Shown: positions 35,396 to 46,544, numbered from the stretch's first letter. The stretch: 64,000 nucleotides of DNA from Punica granatum (GCF_007655135.1 NC_045130.1:15500001-15564000); one strand, 5' to 3'. Notes: generated from the letters alone by a model not told the origin. Numbers and translations are program-made.

Positions 35396-35685
35396 ATAAA
35401 ATTGGGCCAAAATTGGCCCAAGTATCATTATCATGATTATGAGCAACACATGCCGGATTGGGCCAATACATTCCTCTCACAACTAATGTTATAATTATTA
35501 TAATTTGACAACTCAACCTTCCATGAAGAAATTTACTATAACTTGCCCATTTACAACTACCGTGACAATCAACGATAACGTGACTTGGTCGAAATAGGAC
35601 TTGCCGTAGTAAAGTAGAAATTCACTATGGTAATTTTCCAACGAAAAAATCATATCGAGTGGTTGGTAGCCACCTAGGATGATAC
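35396..35685. repeat. Dispersed direct duplicate, right copy
   Basis: Partner of 24226-24500, about 11.1 kb away in the same orientation. On the minus strand this copy has an 81-codon open frame (35513-35758), but the other copy does not share the frame, so I do not call a gene. Confidence 0.65.
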
Positions 35686-35825
35686 TATTATTATCTGGAA
35701 GAAAAGTAAACGGAAGTGATGTCGTTTGAGGCCTAAGGGAAGAAGGACTTGCACTCAACTCAAGTTAAGCGGAGGTGAGGCGCCACGTCGCGAAGGGGCA
35801 AGGAAGGAACGGCTCAGCTCTAAAC

Positions 35826-35827
<2 letters not shown>

Positions 35828-35864
<37 letters not shown>

Positions 35865-35876
35865 TATATTATATAT
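35828..35876. repeat. TA microsatellite
   Basis: Long (AT)n run with a few interruptions. Its last 11 bases, ATATTATATAT (35866-35876), are also the left target duplication of the next element. Confidence 0.85.
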
Positions 35877-36184
35877 GGTAAATTGTACTGGTGATCCAAA
35901 AAATTTTACTAATATTTCATGGTACAAAAAATTTTACTAATGTTTAACTTACGTCAAACATTTTGTACTATTCAATTACAGCTTCAAAATATTTTGCACC
36001 ATTATGTAACGTCCCGCAAAAATCGATTTTGCACCATCAGCGTCGGTTTGACTGCGTCAATGGCGAGTTGACGGTTTGTACTATACTGAAATAACTTTAA
36101 AATATTTTGTACCATCAAATAACAAATTTTTTTTGTCATATTAAAATATTTATAAAATTTTTTGAATGACCAGTACAATTTAGC
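35877..36184. mobile_element. Foldback MITE, 308 bp
   Basis: It starts GGTAAATTGTACTGGTGATC and ends with the inverse GACCAGTACAATTTAGC. Inverted homology continues through AAAAAATTTTA. It is flanked by ATATTATATAT on both sides (35866-35876 and 36185-36195), an 11-base duplication, although this lies in low-complexity DNA. It is consistent with a Mutator-like non-autonomous element inserted in or beside a TA microsatellite. Confidence 0.8.
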
Positions 36185-36195
36185 ATATTATATAT

Positions 36196-37890
36196 CAGTA
36201 TATATCCGAATTCTTCATTGTCTGAATTTTGTATGGCTCACACAAACAACTAATCAAACTCCCCACCTTACATTTCCTCCGCCGGAATCCTTTTCCCTCG
36301 AGCCACGGCACCAATAACGTTTGTGGGCCCACACCTTTTTTTTTTTTTTCCTCTACATTTTATTTGTAAAAAATGAGGACTTTGAAGTGTTCTACTTTCG
36401 TAGTTTAAATATCGATCGATTCATGGTTTTGTTCAGCGTGTGGGCAGCGGATTAGGCGATCATAAAGTTGTTCCCTCCAGATTTGTGTTCATTACTTAAC
36501 TGATGGGCCCTTGATTAAACTAATCACACTCTCATTTCAAATCGCTGATGAGATTCCTCCGGTATCGGCGTTATAGGGAGTAAATTAATCTTCTTGATTT
36601 GTAGTTGTCTAGACTTGGAAGGATTAAAAAAAGACCGAGCAATGAGGATATGAACAGTAGAAGAGATGCAAAAACAAGATTTAAACGGTACACCATAAAC
36701 GAGAAAATCTTAAATGATTTTACTTCTTAATCACTAAAGAATTATCCACTTCGGCTAACATTAAATGAGAGGCTAACGATTACGAGGATGATCTTACATT
36801 AATTGGAAGCTTATCGGCTCTGACTGAAGCATGGAATTAATTGAGAGGCTACTGATACTAGATATTAATCTTACATGAATTGAAGCTTAACGGCTTTGAT
36901 TGGCACGGATTACCCAGCTTAACCCACATGAGTGGTGAGATTGAAGGGCCGTTTGGCTCGCCGATTGTTAGATTATCGGAACAATCGGTAGTGTAAAGAT
37001 AATTAATAAGGAAAATTAATTATGGAATTATTTTAAATGAACTAAAGGTCGAAAATAAAGTCGTTGAGTTTAATAAATATATTGAATTACGAATAATATG
37101 AGTGATAATATAACATATGATTTATTTAAAAAAAAATGAGACTTGCAGTCATAATCTGAGAATATCGAATGTTTTAACCATAAAAACTTTTCCAACTCCA
37201 CCCGTAAAATCTTAATCCAAAAAAGTAGTTACGGGAAATCGCTTTCCGTCAAAACAACATGAAATAGATCATTATCTTCTAAGATTACATCGTACCACAC
37301 AGATTATTTTTACGGTCGAAACACTTAGTATTTCATGACGAGCCATAATTAAATTGATTCCATAATAATTTTTTTTTTAGTAATTTTCACATTCACAGTA
37401 AAATTTCTAACGGCCCCAAAAAGTAAAATTTCAAGGAATCAAATTGCCCAATGAAATCATAGAATCACCGCCAACCAGAAAAATTGTGATCCACCTGCGA
37501 TGTTACTAGATCGAGTCCTACGTGAATGATTTGGCGTCCCAGAAGAGCCCTTGTACTGGTCAGAAAATATCAAGTCATGCGAACGACACGGATAAAGTCG
37601 CGGTGTTACGAATCGGGCTTAAATGCGATTTTGGATGATTTTCCCTTCTACAATAGCTCGTCGCCCCGGGTCGAAAAATATCAAAGACATGTGATACACG
37701 TGGATATGTCATAAGGCAAAATGACACCCTCAAGACTTTTTGCACTTCAAATCAGTCTCACCATCCCACTATGTCTCGACCTTTACCGAAAGCAATAAGA
37801 TGATCATCAATCAATAACGATATGGATTTAAAAAGCAACAACCAGAGTCCATCACTTGCTATCAGCAAAGAATGAAATATCACCGAAATT
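36196..37890. other. Intergenic
   Basis: No gene recognised. A possible very decayed element (about 36951-37422) has GGGCCGTTTGG at one end and ACGGCCCC at the other, without a target duplication. The 62-codon open frame at 37526-37714 matches nothing known to me. Confidence 0.4.
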
Positions 37891-38523
37891 CTCTCACCTG
37901 TTCAATCATCGTCATCGACGAAACAGTCGCGTGATCTGTACACCATCATGAAGTAAATTACACTCCTGACTTCCTTAAGCACACCCAATTCAGCATCCTC
38001 TCTCTCAGTTGTCACTGAAATTGGGATGCTCCTGCATTTTCTTAATGCTTCGGCAATGGCAAAGATTGTCAAGGGCAATTTGTCTATGGGGAAAAAAAAA
38101 GTACTAATTTCGTCTCTGAATGTTTTTTTTTTTTTAACTTTGGCCGGATATAAAATACATCTTGACATTGACTAAAAATGAAACAGCGACGAAGAACACA
38201 AGAATGGGACAAACGAGGAGATCATCAATCAGATCAGATCGCGAACCCACCTGCAGAAGATCATCAATCATCTAATTGGAAGGAAGCAATGGCGGCCAAA
38301 TGTCTGAAGACAGTTCTATCTTATTCCAAAGTTAATAATAGCTCAAGCCCATCATCGTTCATAACAGAGACAGCCAGTCCCGATCCATCACCCCATCACA
38401 CATGCGATAAACCAACTCCAGAAAAAAAAAAAAAAAGGACCCAGACACCATAAGCAAACAGATTAAAAACGAGTAGGGACATAAGACACCGCCATGGTTA
38501 ACCTAGATCTCAGGCGGCACCAT
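37891..38523 (-). other. Downstream region of cyclophilin gene
   Basis: Probable 3' untranslated region and terminator of the minus-strand cyclophilin gene, closest part first. An A15 run is near 38421-38435 on the plus strand. No other feature. Confidence 0.45.
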
Positions 38524-39042
38524 TTAAGACAGCTGGCCGCAGTCCGCGACAACCACCGGCTTCGAGGTCCTGCCGGAGCTCGACCCCACCTTCTCCACCG
38601 CCTTCACCACGTCCATCCCCTCCACGATCTGCCCGAACACCACGTGCTTCCCGTCCAGCCACTCGGTCTTGGCAGTGCAGACGAAGAACTGGGACCCGTT
38701 CGTCCCTGGGCCGGCGTTCGCCATGGACAGCACTCCCGGGCCGGTGTGCTTCCTGATGAAGTTCTCGTCGGCGAACTTCGCCCCGTAGATCGACTCGCCA
38801 CCGGTGCCGTTCCCGGCGGTGAAGTCACCACCTTGGCACATGAACCCCGGGATCACACGGTGGAAGGTCGACCCCTTGTAGTGGAGGGGCTTGCCGGAGC
38901 GGCCAACGCCCTTCTCGCCGGTGCAGAGGGCGCGGAAGTTCTCCGCGGTGCGGGGGGTGGTGTCAGCGTAGAGCTCCATCACAATCCGGCCGGCCGGCTG
39001 GCCGCCGATCGTCATGTCGAAGAAGACCCTCGGGTTCGCCAT
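38524..39042 (-). CDS. CYP19: Cytosolic cyclophilin, peptidyl-prolyl cis-trans isomerase (CYP19/ROC type)
   Basis: Intronless, 172 residues, the normal size for single-domain plant cyclophilin A. It catalyses cis-trans isomerisation of X-Pro bonds, mainly in the cytosol. Active-site residues are all present: Arg62, Phe67 and Gln70 in [15 protein letters not shown], and Trp128, the cyclosporin-contact residue, in [12 protein letters not shown]. The divergent loop RSGKPLH at 48-54, typical of plant cytosolic members, is intact together with Cys40, Cys168 and Glu83, which are described as a redox-sensitive set in this class. The coding region is very GC-rich compared with the flanks, as usual for this gene family. 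No introns, no damage. Arabidopsis has several near-equal co-orthologues (ROC1, ROC3, ROC5, CYP19-2), so a single symbol cannot be fixed. Confidence 0.97.
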   Translation of the reverse strand: MANPRVFFDMTIGGQPAGRIVMELYADTTPRTAENFRALCTGEKGVGRSGKPLHYKGSTFHRVIPGFMCQGGDFTAGNGTGGESIYGAKFADENFIRKHTGPGVLSMANAGPGTNGSQFFVCTAKTEWLDGKHVVFGQIVEGMDVVKAVEKVGSSSGRTSKPVVVADCGQLS

Positions 39043-39136
39043 GGATTCTGCAGAGGTTTCAGATCCTTCTTGACCGTACAGACTGACACGTTCGTTTCTT
39101 GAGATGAAGAAGAAGAAGGTATTGGAGTAATTCCGC

Positions 39137-39144
39137 TAGGGTTT
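39137..39144 (-). promoter_or_regulatory. Telo-box in cyclophilin leader/promoter
   Basis: Minus-strand AAACCCTA about 95 bases before the start codon, the motif found near starts of many plant growth-related genes. Next to it upstream are ACGTCA (39155-39160) and an AT-rich CTATTTAA that may act as TATA region. Confidence 0.55.
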
Positions 39145-39169
39145 TGGACTCCGATGACGTTAAATAGAG

Positions 39170-40990
39170 GCCGGGGGAGGTGAATATCACGGGAAACTGA
39201 ATCTCGGCCGTGGGATCTCGACACGTGGAGGAATCCGGACGGTGGGAGGGTTAACCGTGGTTGGGTTGGGATTTTACTAGGGTTAGTCAGGGGATCGGCT
39301 TATGGTCCTTTGTCGTTATCAGGACTGGAGGAGCGGATGTACGCTGGATACGACACCGTTTAATGGGACAGTGCGTTTGGATGGGTATTTATTGGGTGTT
39401 CGTGAGGAGTACTAGTGTCATCCATGCTGATGGTTACACGTCGGCAGGTCATCACTTGAACCAACGGCTTATAGATTTCTGAAAAATATCAATCCATCTT
39501 TATCCTCCGGTGTTAAAATATCATTTATGTAGCATAGGTCCAAGAGATTAGAGATTTGTCGGTTTTCAGGACTATTTCCCTAGTTCTTTTCTTCTCAACT
39601 ATTCCATATTTTCTTTCCCTAAATTTAAGTTTTTTTTTTTTTTCTAAGCGAAGATGTTTGGGGTTCGTCGACTAATTCTTGAGTCCTGAACATCCCTTGC
39701 GACATGAGTAAACTAGACAAATTGGCTTGGCAGTTGGTCTCCAGGGGTTTCAAACACGAGATAATTCTTGATATTCCTCAATTTGAGTTAGCTCCTGCTC
39801 TTGAAATATTATTAGTGTAGGATAATTTGTCCTCAAGTAAACTATATGCAAGCCATATTCATAAAAAAATTTAAAAAAAAAAAAAAAACCTACCAGCAAC
39901 CCAATTTTCTCGTAATATTTTTTTTTTCATCCGGTTGTTAAGATGTTTCGGTCCATTGATTTTGTCCGTCCATAAATTCGACAGCAGCTCGAGAAATGCT
40001 GAAAGCCTGAAATTCGAATTATATCCTCTCTATTTCTTTTTCTTTTTGCGCAAAAGATCTATGGACAAATTTTTACATAAATGGTACGCGATGAGACGAT
40101 TAAAAAAAAAGAAAAGAAAAAGAATTTACAAGACCTGAAACATGCCTCTCTCTCTCTCCAACATCTGGGGCCCAATAAGTGGAATATTTCTGATAGCAGC
40201 AAAAGGTCGTAGGAATCGGGCCCAAAATGAAGCCCATGAATATTGCCCAATTTGATGTCTCCAGGGCCGACTGAAATTAATTTTTGCACCCTAGCCAGGA
40301 GATAAGAGTCATTAGTTAAAGAGTCCGAATGCAAACTCTTCCGATCTTAAATTCGATTTCAAAAGGAGAATGAGATATTTTTCAGGAGTGCTTGAAACTT
40401 GAAACTACCATCCTCATAAACATATGATCATGTGATCGTAGGTCTATCAATCAGTACTGAGCGGGACGAGTACAGTTTTATATTTGAAGTAATCTAAATA
40501 GTACAACTCAGATTGTGTGGGTGTGTTTTAAGATTTATCCCTTAACTCGTAAGACTATCTTTTATTTCTGGTGGTTCGGCACCTCTTCGGCCCTTGAGCA
40601 AGGTTCGGGATTCGATTGGAAGAGTTTTATCTCATAGTTGGTTCACTCAATTTAGACATGAATTAGTGGGGACTTCTTAGGATTTTAAATATCAAGTGGT
40701 GTAATCCGAAAAGAAAAAGAAACATGCATCTAAAAGATTATTACATGTCAAAAGTCGTGGGCTCACAATTCTCATCTAAAAGTTTAGTATATTAAAAACT
40801 ATTGTTATCTCATGAATCTATAGTAAGAAACATCTCATTACCTGCCTTACCAAAATAAATCCCATTACGTGTCGTGTGCATACCTATATATTAGCACATA
40901 TAAGATAATCTTTGTGACGTAGTTATGCATAATTTAGGAAAAAATAAATAAATCAATGTACTGGATTAAAAAAATCGATATTGTAATGAC
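39170..40990. other. Intergenic upstream of cyclophilin
   Basis: The first few hundred bases are the cyclophilin promoter. A possible decayed SINE head is at about 40566-40615 (A box-like GGTGGTTCGGCACC, B box GGGATTCGATTGG, then GAGTTTTATC). A short CT tract is at about 40147-40159. No gene was recognised. Confidence 0.4.
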
Positions 40991-40997
40991 TTATATA

Positions 40998-41005
40998 CAT
41001 AAAAT
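40998..41005. repeat. Target-site duplication, left copy (CATAAAAT)
   Basis: Eight-base match to 41535-41542; eight bases is the hAT-type length. Confidence 0.75.
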
Positions 41006-41534
41006 CAGTGTTATCAGAACCGGACCGGATGATGAACCGGAAGGGGTACGGGGTCATGGATTTATGGGTCCAACCGGGGGTTCGATGGGTCGGACCGCTC
41101 GTTTATTTAAAATAAAATAAATATTCATATTATTAAAAAAATTATGATAATTAAGATAAAAGTATGATGATTTTAAAGAAATATAACAATAGTATAAGAA
41201 AGTATCTATATTTAATATTTCTTACTTCAAAATAAATATTTTATTTTAATAAGTACTTAAAAGTAGAGTTAAAAGAACAAAAAAGTGGTGGTGGCTTGCT
41301 TGGTAGTATGCTAATATGAAAAGCAAGAGGTCATGAGTTCAAATCCTTACACAACCAACCAATTTTTACATTAAATATGAAACCCATAAAAACCCATAGA
41401 ACCGGCCGGTTTAATGAAATTTTGCTTAAAATCGGCCGGTTCAATGGGTCCGGCGGTTCAAAGCTGCCATTTCGGTTTTTAGGCGAACCGGACCGGACTT
41501 GGTGCCGATTCCCGGTCCGGTTCTGATAACAATG
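41006..41534. mobile_element. hAT-like MITE, 529 bp, with tRNA-like insert
   Basis: The left end CAGTGTTATCAGAACCGGAC and the inverse right end GTCCGGTTCTGATAACAATG give terminal repeats of the CAGTG hAT style. The outer 100 bases on each side are GC-rich (repeated ACCGG/CCGGT words); the middle is AT-rich. At 41286-41340 there is a Pol III-like A box (TGGCTTGCTTGGTAGTATGC) and B box (GAGTTCAAATCC), perhaps an inserted SINE head. Non-coding. Confidence 0.8.
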
Positions 41535-41542
41535 CATAAAAT
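41535..41542. repeat. Target-site duplication, right copy (CATAAAAT)
   Basis: Right partner of 40998-41005. Confidence 0.75.
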
Positions 41543-41713
41543 CGTGATCATATATTTAGGATATATATTACTTATAATAAGGTATTTGAATCATGGTCAA
41601 TGCATGGCATCAATTTAAGAAAGGGATAACAGCCGAAGAACTATAGGTTTCTAAAATTTGAATTCGAGCTCTAAATGAAACGGTTTGATTACATTAGGCA
41701 TAAAACGTTTAGG

Positions 41714-42046
41714 TTGTGTTTGGTTTTGGGGTTGAGTTTTGATTTTAATTAGTTTATAATGATTATATTGTTGAATTATGAGAAAAAACGTTAAAAAGTA
41801 ATTAATAGTTGAGAAAAAGTAATAATTGTGTTGTTGAATTACGAAAAAAATAATAAATAATTAAGAGAAAGTAATGATTGTATTATTGAATCGTGGAAAA
41901 AGTAGTGAATAGTAGAAAAAATTTAATATTAAAATTGAATTAAATTATTAAAAAATAAAAAAGAGTAAAAAATAATAATTATATTATTAAATAAAAAAAA
42001 ATTTAGTTAAATAAAATAAAATTTAAAAATTATTGTGTTGTCAAAC
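41714..42046. mobile_element. MITE with GTGTTTGGTTT-type termini
   Basis: The left end TTGTGTTTGGTTTTGG and the right end ATTGTGTTGTCAAACGGGTT are imperfect inverted repeats. The interior consists of degenerate repeats of GAGAAAAAGTAATAATTGTATTGTTGAA-like words. No target duplication is clear. Confidence 0.45.
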
Positions 42047-42049
42047 GGG

Positions 42050-43245
42050 TTTGCTCATTTATACACATTTCGTTCAAATCGGCCCCCTACCCCTATGGCT
42101 ATTAATTGGATGATGACGTATCCATAGGCCTCATTAGGGGAGTGGGGATTTGGCCGGATGTCGGTGGGACCCATCTTTCGGGCTTTTTCTTTGTGATTTT
42201 GTACATTTTTTATTTTAAAATATAAATAATAATATCACGGGTGTAGTATCTGTTCAAAGGCTCACATAATGCTAAGCCTGTTATCACGTCAACAAAAGTA
42301 GAATTAAGAGTAATTAGTCCGGCTACGAAAATCGAGTCATTTAGTTCGACGGGTGAGCAAGATCACACGCTACCTTGTCCAAACGGAGATGGATTTTAAA
42401 ATATGAACAAAGATGGGATTTTTTCTGAAAAAAGTGAGATCTGAGGAAAAAGGTTCTGATTATTTTAGTAAAAATTGGGAAAATAAAATATTTATTTCTC
42501 AGAATTACTAGCTCGACCATATAGATCAGGTTATTTAGATTGATGGATGGATAGAGTTACGCGATATCTTTTCGAATATGGATGGATTTTAAAAGGTGGA
42601 GATAAAATGATTTTTCTTTTTAAAAAGTGAGGACTAAACAAAGTGAAATTTTGTTAAAAGAAAGGATATTTTTTTCTGAAAGATAACTTGTTCAACCGTA
42701 TAGATCAATCATGTAGGTTGATGAGTGAATAGGGTTACGCGCTATATTTCCAGATAGGGGCGAACTTTAAAACATGGAAAGGAATTTTTTTTTTCTTTTT
42801 TTTTAAAGTGGGACTTTATAAAAATGAAATTTTTAGAAAGGGAGGTGCGATTGGAAAAGGCCTCTTGAGTCGCCCTATCGTTAAGATGGACCCGTTTTAA
42901 TATGTTAGTACATATAAAGTATAATAATATATGTAATATCAAGTTGTAAAAGAAAAAAGAATATTTAATACTTTAATTCCAATAAAAATGTTAGTCCATT
43001 CATGCAATTTCTGCTTCATCATATAGTAGAAATTTTTCAAGTAAGTGGATTTACAAACTTTGTATTTTTATTAATTCATTTTGTTCCTCATAGTATTTTT
43101 TTATATAATGTAGTATATAGTAAACATAACTTAAATTAATAAAGTGTTCTTCTTTGATAATAGATAACATCAATTATCTATAGTATTATATAGGGAGAAA
43201 GATCCATTTGCTGTAACATTTAGTTTTCCGGAATGCCCTTATAAT
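42050..43245. other. Intergenic with diffuse tandem similarity
   Basis: Around 42350-42850 three stretches share similar wording (for example GATAGAGTTACGCG / AATAGGGTTACGCG, and GGATTTTAAAA), with spacing near 180, suggesting an old tandem repeat. No gene. Confidence 0.4.
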
Positions 43246-44213
43246 GGAGAAATTCTACAATTGGTACAAAACCTTTTTGAAATGTAACACCTCATACAAA
43301 AGTAAAAACTATAATAATTTTATCCAACAATATTGAACAATTAGTCAATTTTGTTGATATGGCTTCATGGTGACAGTTAACGTATCCAACAATGCTAACG
43401 TGGCGTGCCACATTACTAACATATCAATCAAAACAAAAAAATTGGAAAAATAATAAAAATTCAGAAAAATGATAAAAATTTTGAAACATACAATAAAATC
43501 TCAAAAAAATAACAATTTTTTTTCAACAAATATTAGAATTATTTTTTTCAGAATTTTTTTAAAAAACACCACTATATAAAAAATTCAATAAAACTCAAAA
43601 ATATAAAACAAAAATACTAAATGAAAATATTTTTTAAAGAAAATTTAAAATCACCACTTTACATAAAGTACAACAATTTTTTTAAAATAACAAAAAAATT
43701 GGAAAATATCATACAATTTCAGTAAAATAACAAAATTATTTCAAAAAATACCAAAATTAAAGAAATTTTCTCTATAAAAAGACCACGTAATCTTAAAATT
43801 ACAATTAATTTTTTAGAAAAATAACAAAAAAATTGAAAATATACAATAAAATTTTAGAAAATAACAAAAAACTCTTGAAAAATACTAAACTCGTGTTTAG
43901 TTTTCGAGTTGGAAAAAGATTCAACTCAACTTGATTTTATACAATGATTGCAAATATTGACAAATATATTAATGTGTGAATATATATATGTATATATATA
44001 GATGTGAAAGTTGATGAAAAATTTATTATTAAAAAATTAATTATAAAAATAGTTAGAAAAAAATGTCATTGAGAAATTTTTATTAAATGGCAGAAAATAA
44101 CAAAATAGAAATAATTATATTATTGAATATAGGGAAGAATATAGTTGAGTTGAGTAAAATTATTATTTGAAAACAAACAACTAAGTGGTGTTTTCGAAAA
44201 TTTTGGAAAATAT

Positions 44214-44222
44214 TATATTTTT
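44214..44222. repeat. Target-site duplication, left copy (TATATTTTT)
   Basis: Exact 9-base match with 44534-44542. Confidence 0.85.
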
Positions 44223-44533
44223 GGGCAAATTATAAAAAAAAACTCAAATTTTGTAAAAAGTCTCAGTTTTGTCCTAAATTTTGTTTTGTAACAAAAAAAA
44301 CCATAAGTTTTCTAAAATGTCTGAAAAATGACATCCGTTATAACTTCCGTCAATTTTTGTTACTGATGGTGGGTCCTTTTAACAGTCCACGTAGGCAAAA
44401 ATTGACGGATGTTATAACGGAAGTCATTTTTGAGACAGTCTAGAAAACTTATGGTTTTTTCTGTTTCAAAACAAAATTTAGGACAAAATTGAGATATTTT
44501 ACAAAACTTAAGTTTTTTTTTTGTAATTTACCC
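44223..44533. mobile_element. Mutator-like foldback MITE, family GGGCAAATTA, copy 2
   Basis: 311 bp. It starts GGGCAAATTATAAAAAAAAA and ends with the inverse TTTTTTTTTGTAATTTACCC. Internal words (CTCAGTTTTGTCCTAAATTT, TTACAAAACTTAAG) are shared with copy 1 at 30147-30606. Both arms also carry CCGTTATAAC/GTTATAACGG. Nested in the larger foldback. Confidence 0.9.
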
Positions 44534-44542
44534 TATATTTTT
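44534..44542. repeat. Target-site duplication, right copy (TATATTTTT)
   Basis: Right partner of 44214-44222. Confidence 0.85.
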
Positions 44543-45199
44543 TGAAAAAATTTGTTTATTTTTACATTTTTTTTATATTTCTTAAATTTTTACTGTATTT
44601 TTCGGATTTAGTGCTATTTCTCAAAAGTTTTCTGAAAAATAAATTCTAATTTTTGGAATTTATGAAATTTTTTTCTATTTTCATGAAATTTTATTGAATT
44701 TTCAATATTTAGTGGCGCTTTTGAAAAAAATTTCATGAAATCTTATTGGTTTTTTAAAAAAAAATTCTGAAAAAATAATTTTAGTATTTTTTGAAATTTT
44801 TTTATTTTCCTAAGATTTTATTATATGTTCCGAAATGTTTTTATCACTTTTCTGAAATTTTAATGTATTTTCCTTTATTTTATTTTATTTTTATTGTTAT
44901 ATTAACGATGTGACATGTCATGTCAGTAATATTGGACACCTCAACAGTCACCGTGGAACCATGTCAGCGGAAATTGATGAATTATTAAAGATTGAAACAT
45001 GATATAAACGTTTTGTATGAAATAGTTACAATTTTTAGTTTTTGTATGAAAGTGTTACATTTGAAAAAGATTTTGTACCAATTGTGAAAATTTTCCCTTT
45101 ATAACATACATGCTAATTTGTAAGAGCCACAAAATTAAAGACGCAATTATAGTTTCAATAAAAATAACTACCTCATTTCTCTTATTTTTCTCATGAGAA

Positions 45200-46213
45200 A
45201 ACATTCAATTTGGTCATCGAAAGATCAGTTTGCCCACAATTTTGTCCCTCAATGAATTTTGCTAACAATTTAGTCCTCAAAAGATTATTTGGCCAACAAT
45301 TTGTTCCTCGAAAGATGAACTTTGTCCCATAATTTGGTCCCTCAATGAGTTTTGTCAATAATTTGGTCATCGAAAGATTAGTTGGCCAACAATTTAGTCC
45401 TCGAAAGATTAATTTCGCTAGCAATTTGGTCCCTCAATGAATTTTGCCAACAATTTCGAAGATCAGTTGGCCAAACAATTTGGTTCTGAAAAGACTGTTT
45501 CGCCACTCAATTTAGTCTCGACTTTAACTAACCGTCGACATTATGACGATAATCTAATCTGAAAGCTGATACGACATATTCTTAACTAATAGTAATTGAA
45601 AAAATATTTTTTAAATTCTCTAATCCGATATGACGTCGTTTTGGTCGTCCTTCCGTCCCCCCAACAAAAGAAACCCTATAACCCCACTGAAACTGAGCGA
45701 TGTCGTTCTATCCCCTAACCATATCAAAAGACGTTGTTCACATTTTTGGTGCAGGTTAGACCACCTTAGTTGATTACAGGTTAGTTGAGATTCTCGTTTC
45801 CATTGTAGAAGATGGGGGTGAGACAATTAAAACGACGTCATGTCGGGTTTTGGAATTAAAAATAATAATTTTTCAATTGTCGTTAGTTAAGTATGTGTCG
45901 TATCAGCTTCTAGATCATATTATGGTTACGGGGTCGATGGTTAGTTAACATAGAGATTAAATTGTCTGGAGAACAATCTTTCTATGATCAAATTGTTGGT
46001 CAACTGATCTTTCGAGAACCAAATTATTGGCCAACTAATCTTTCGAGGACCAAATTATTGGCCAACTAATCTTTCGAGGACCAAATTATTGGCGAAATTC
46101 ATTGAAGGACAAATTGTTGGCCAACTAATCTTTCGAGAACCAAATTGTTGACAAAATTTATTAGGGGACAAATTAATGACAAACTGATCCTTCGAGGACC
46201 AAATTGAATGTTT
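45200..46213. mobile_element. Foldback element with tandemly repeated arms, ~1.0 kb
   Basis: The left terminus AAACATTCAATTTGGTC is the exact inverse of GACCAAATTGAATGTTT at the right end. Each arm is an array of 30-40 base units: CAATTTGGTCCTCGAAAGATTAGTTGGC and variants on the left, GGACCAAATTATTGGCCAACTAATC and variants on the right (two adjacent right-arm units near 46018-46090 are virtually identical). The unique centre is about 45520-45940. This arm structure resembles Mutator-like long terminal inverted repeats, but no target duplication was found. Confidence 0.75.
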
Positions 46214-46401
46214 TTTCTTTTCTCTTCCTCCCACTTTTCTCTCCCTCCTCTAACAATCTTTCCCCCCCTCCTTCGTGCGGACCTTCACACACCTATTTTG
46301 CACTTTTTATCTACTTTTTCCTAATTAACTATCAATAAATATTGTAATAATTTTCAAAACTTCATAAACAAATCTAATTTTCCATTTGGTGTTCATGTGT
46401 T

Positions 46402-46423
46402 TCGAGGACCAAATTGAATGTTT
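46402..46423. repeat. Isolated extra copy of the foldback terminus
   Basis: CGAGGACCAAATTGAATGTTTG repeats the right terminus of the 45200-46213 element about 210 bases outside it. It could be the trace of an older nested copy or of an aberrant end. Confidence 0.6.
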
Positions 46424-46544
46424 GCATAAATACTTTAAATTAAGCCCATTCATAGTTCATAAGGGGTTTTTTGTGCTACTTTAGTTGGTCGCTCTGTTAA
46501 AATAAGTAAGTTGTGGTTTTTAGCACTTTTCTCCAAAGTAATTC

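Larger units (their letters stand above)
43246..45097. mobile_element. Large foldback element, 1.85 kb, with nested MITE
   Basis: The left end reads GGAGAAATTCTACAATTGGT and the right end is the diverged inverse ACCAATTGTGAAAATTTTCCC. Shared inner words such as TGTAACAC...CATACAAAA pair with TTTTGTATGAAAGTGTTACA. The A-rich left half and T-rich right half are complementary for several hundred bases. Flanks CTTATAAT and TTTATAAC are only an imperfect duplication. It contains the MITE at 44223-44533, and around 43890-44195 a further short element with GTGTTTAGTTTTCGAGTT-type ends. Non-coding. Confidence 0.75.

Noticed and set aside
35513..35758. 81-codon minus-strand frame in the right duplicate
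   Set aside because: The homologous copy at 24226-24500 does not keep the frame, so selection for a protein is not supported.
36951..37422. Possible MITE with GGGCCGTTTGG and ACGGCCCC ends
   Set aside because: Terminal match is short, the interior is not clearly inverted, and no target duplication is seen.
41286..41345. Possible tRNA gene
   Set aside because: Only box-like strings, no complete cloverleaf, and it lies inside a MITE.
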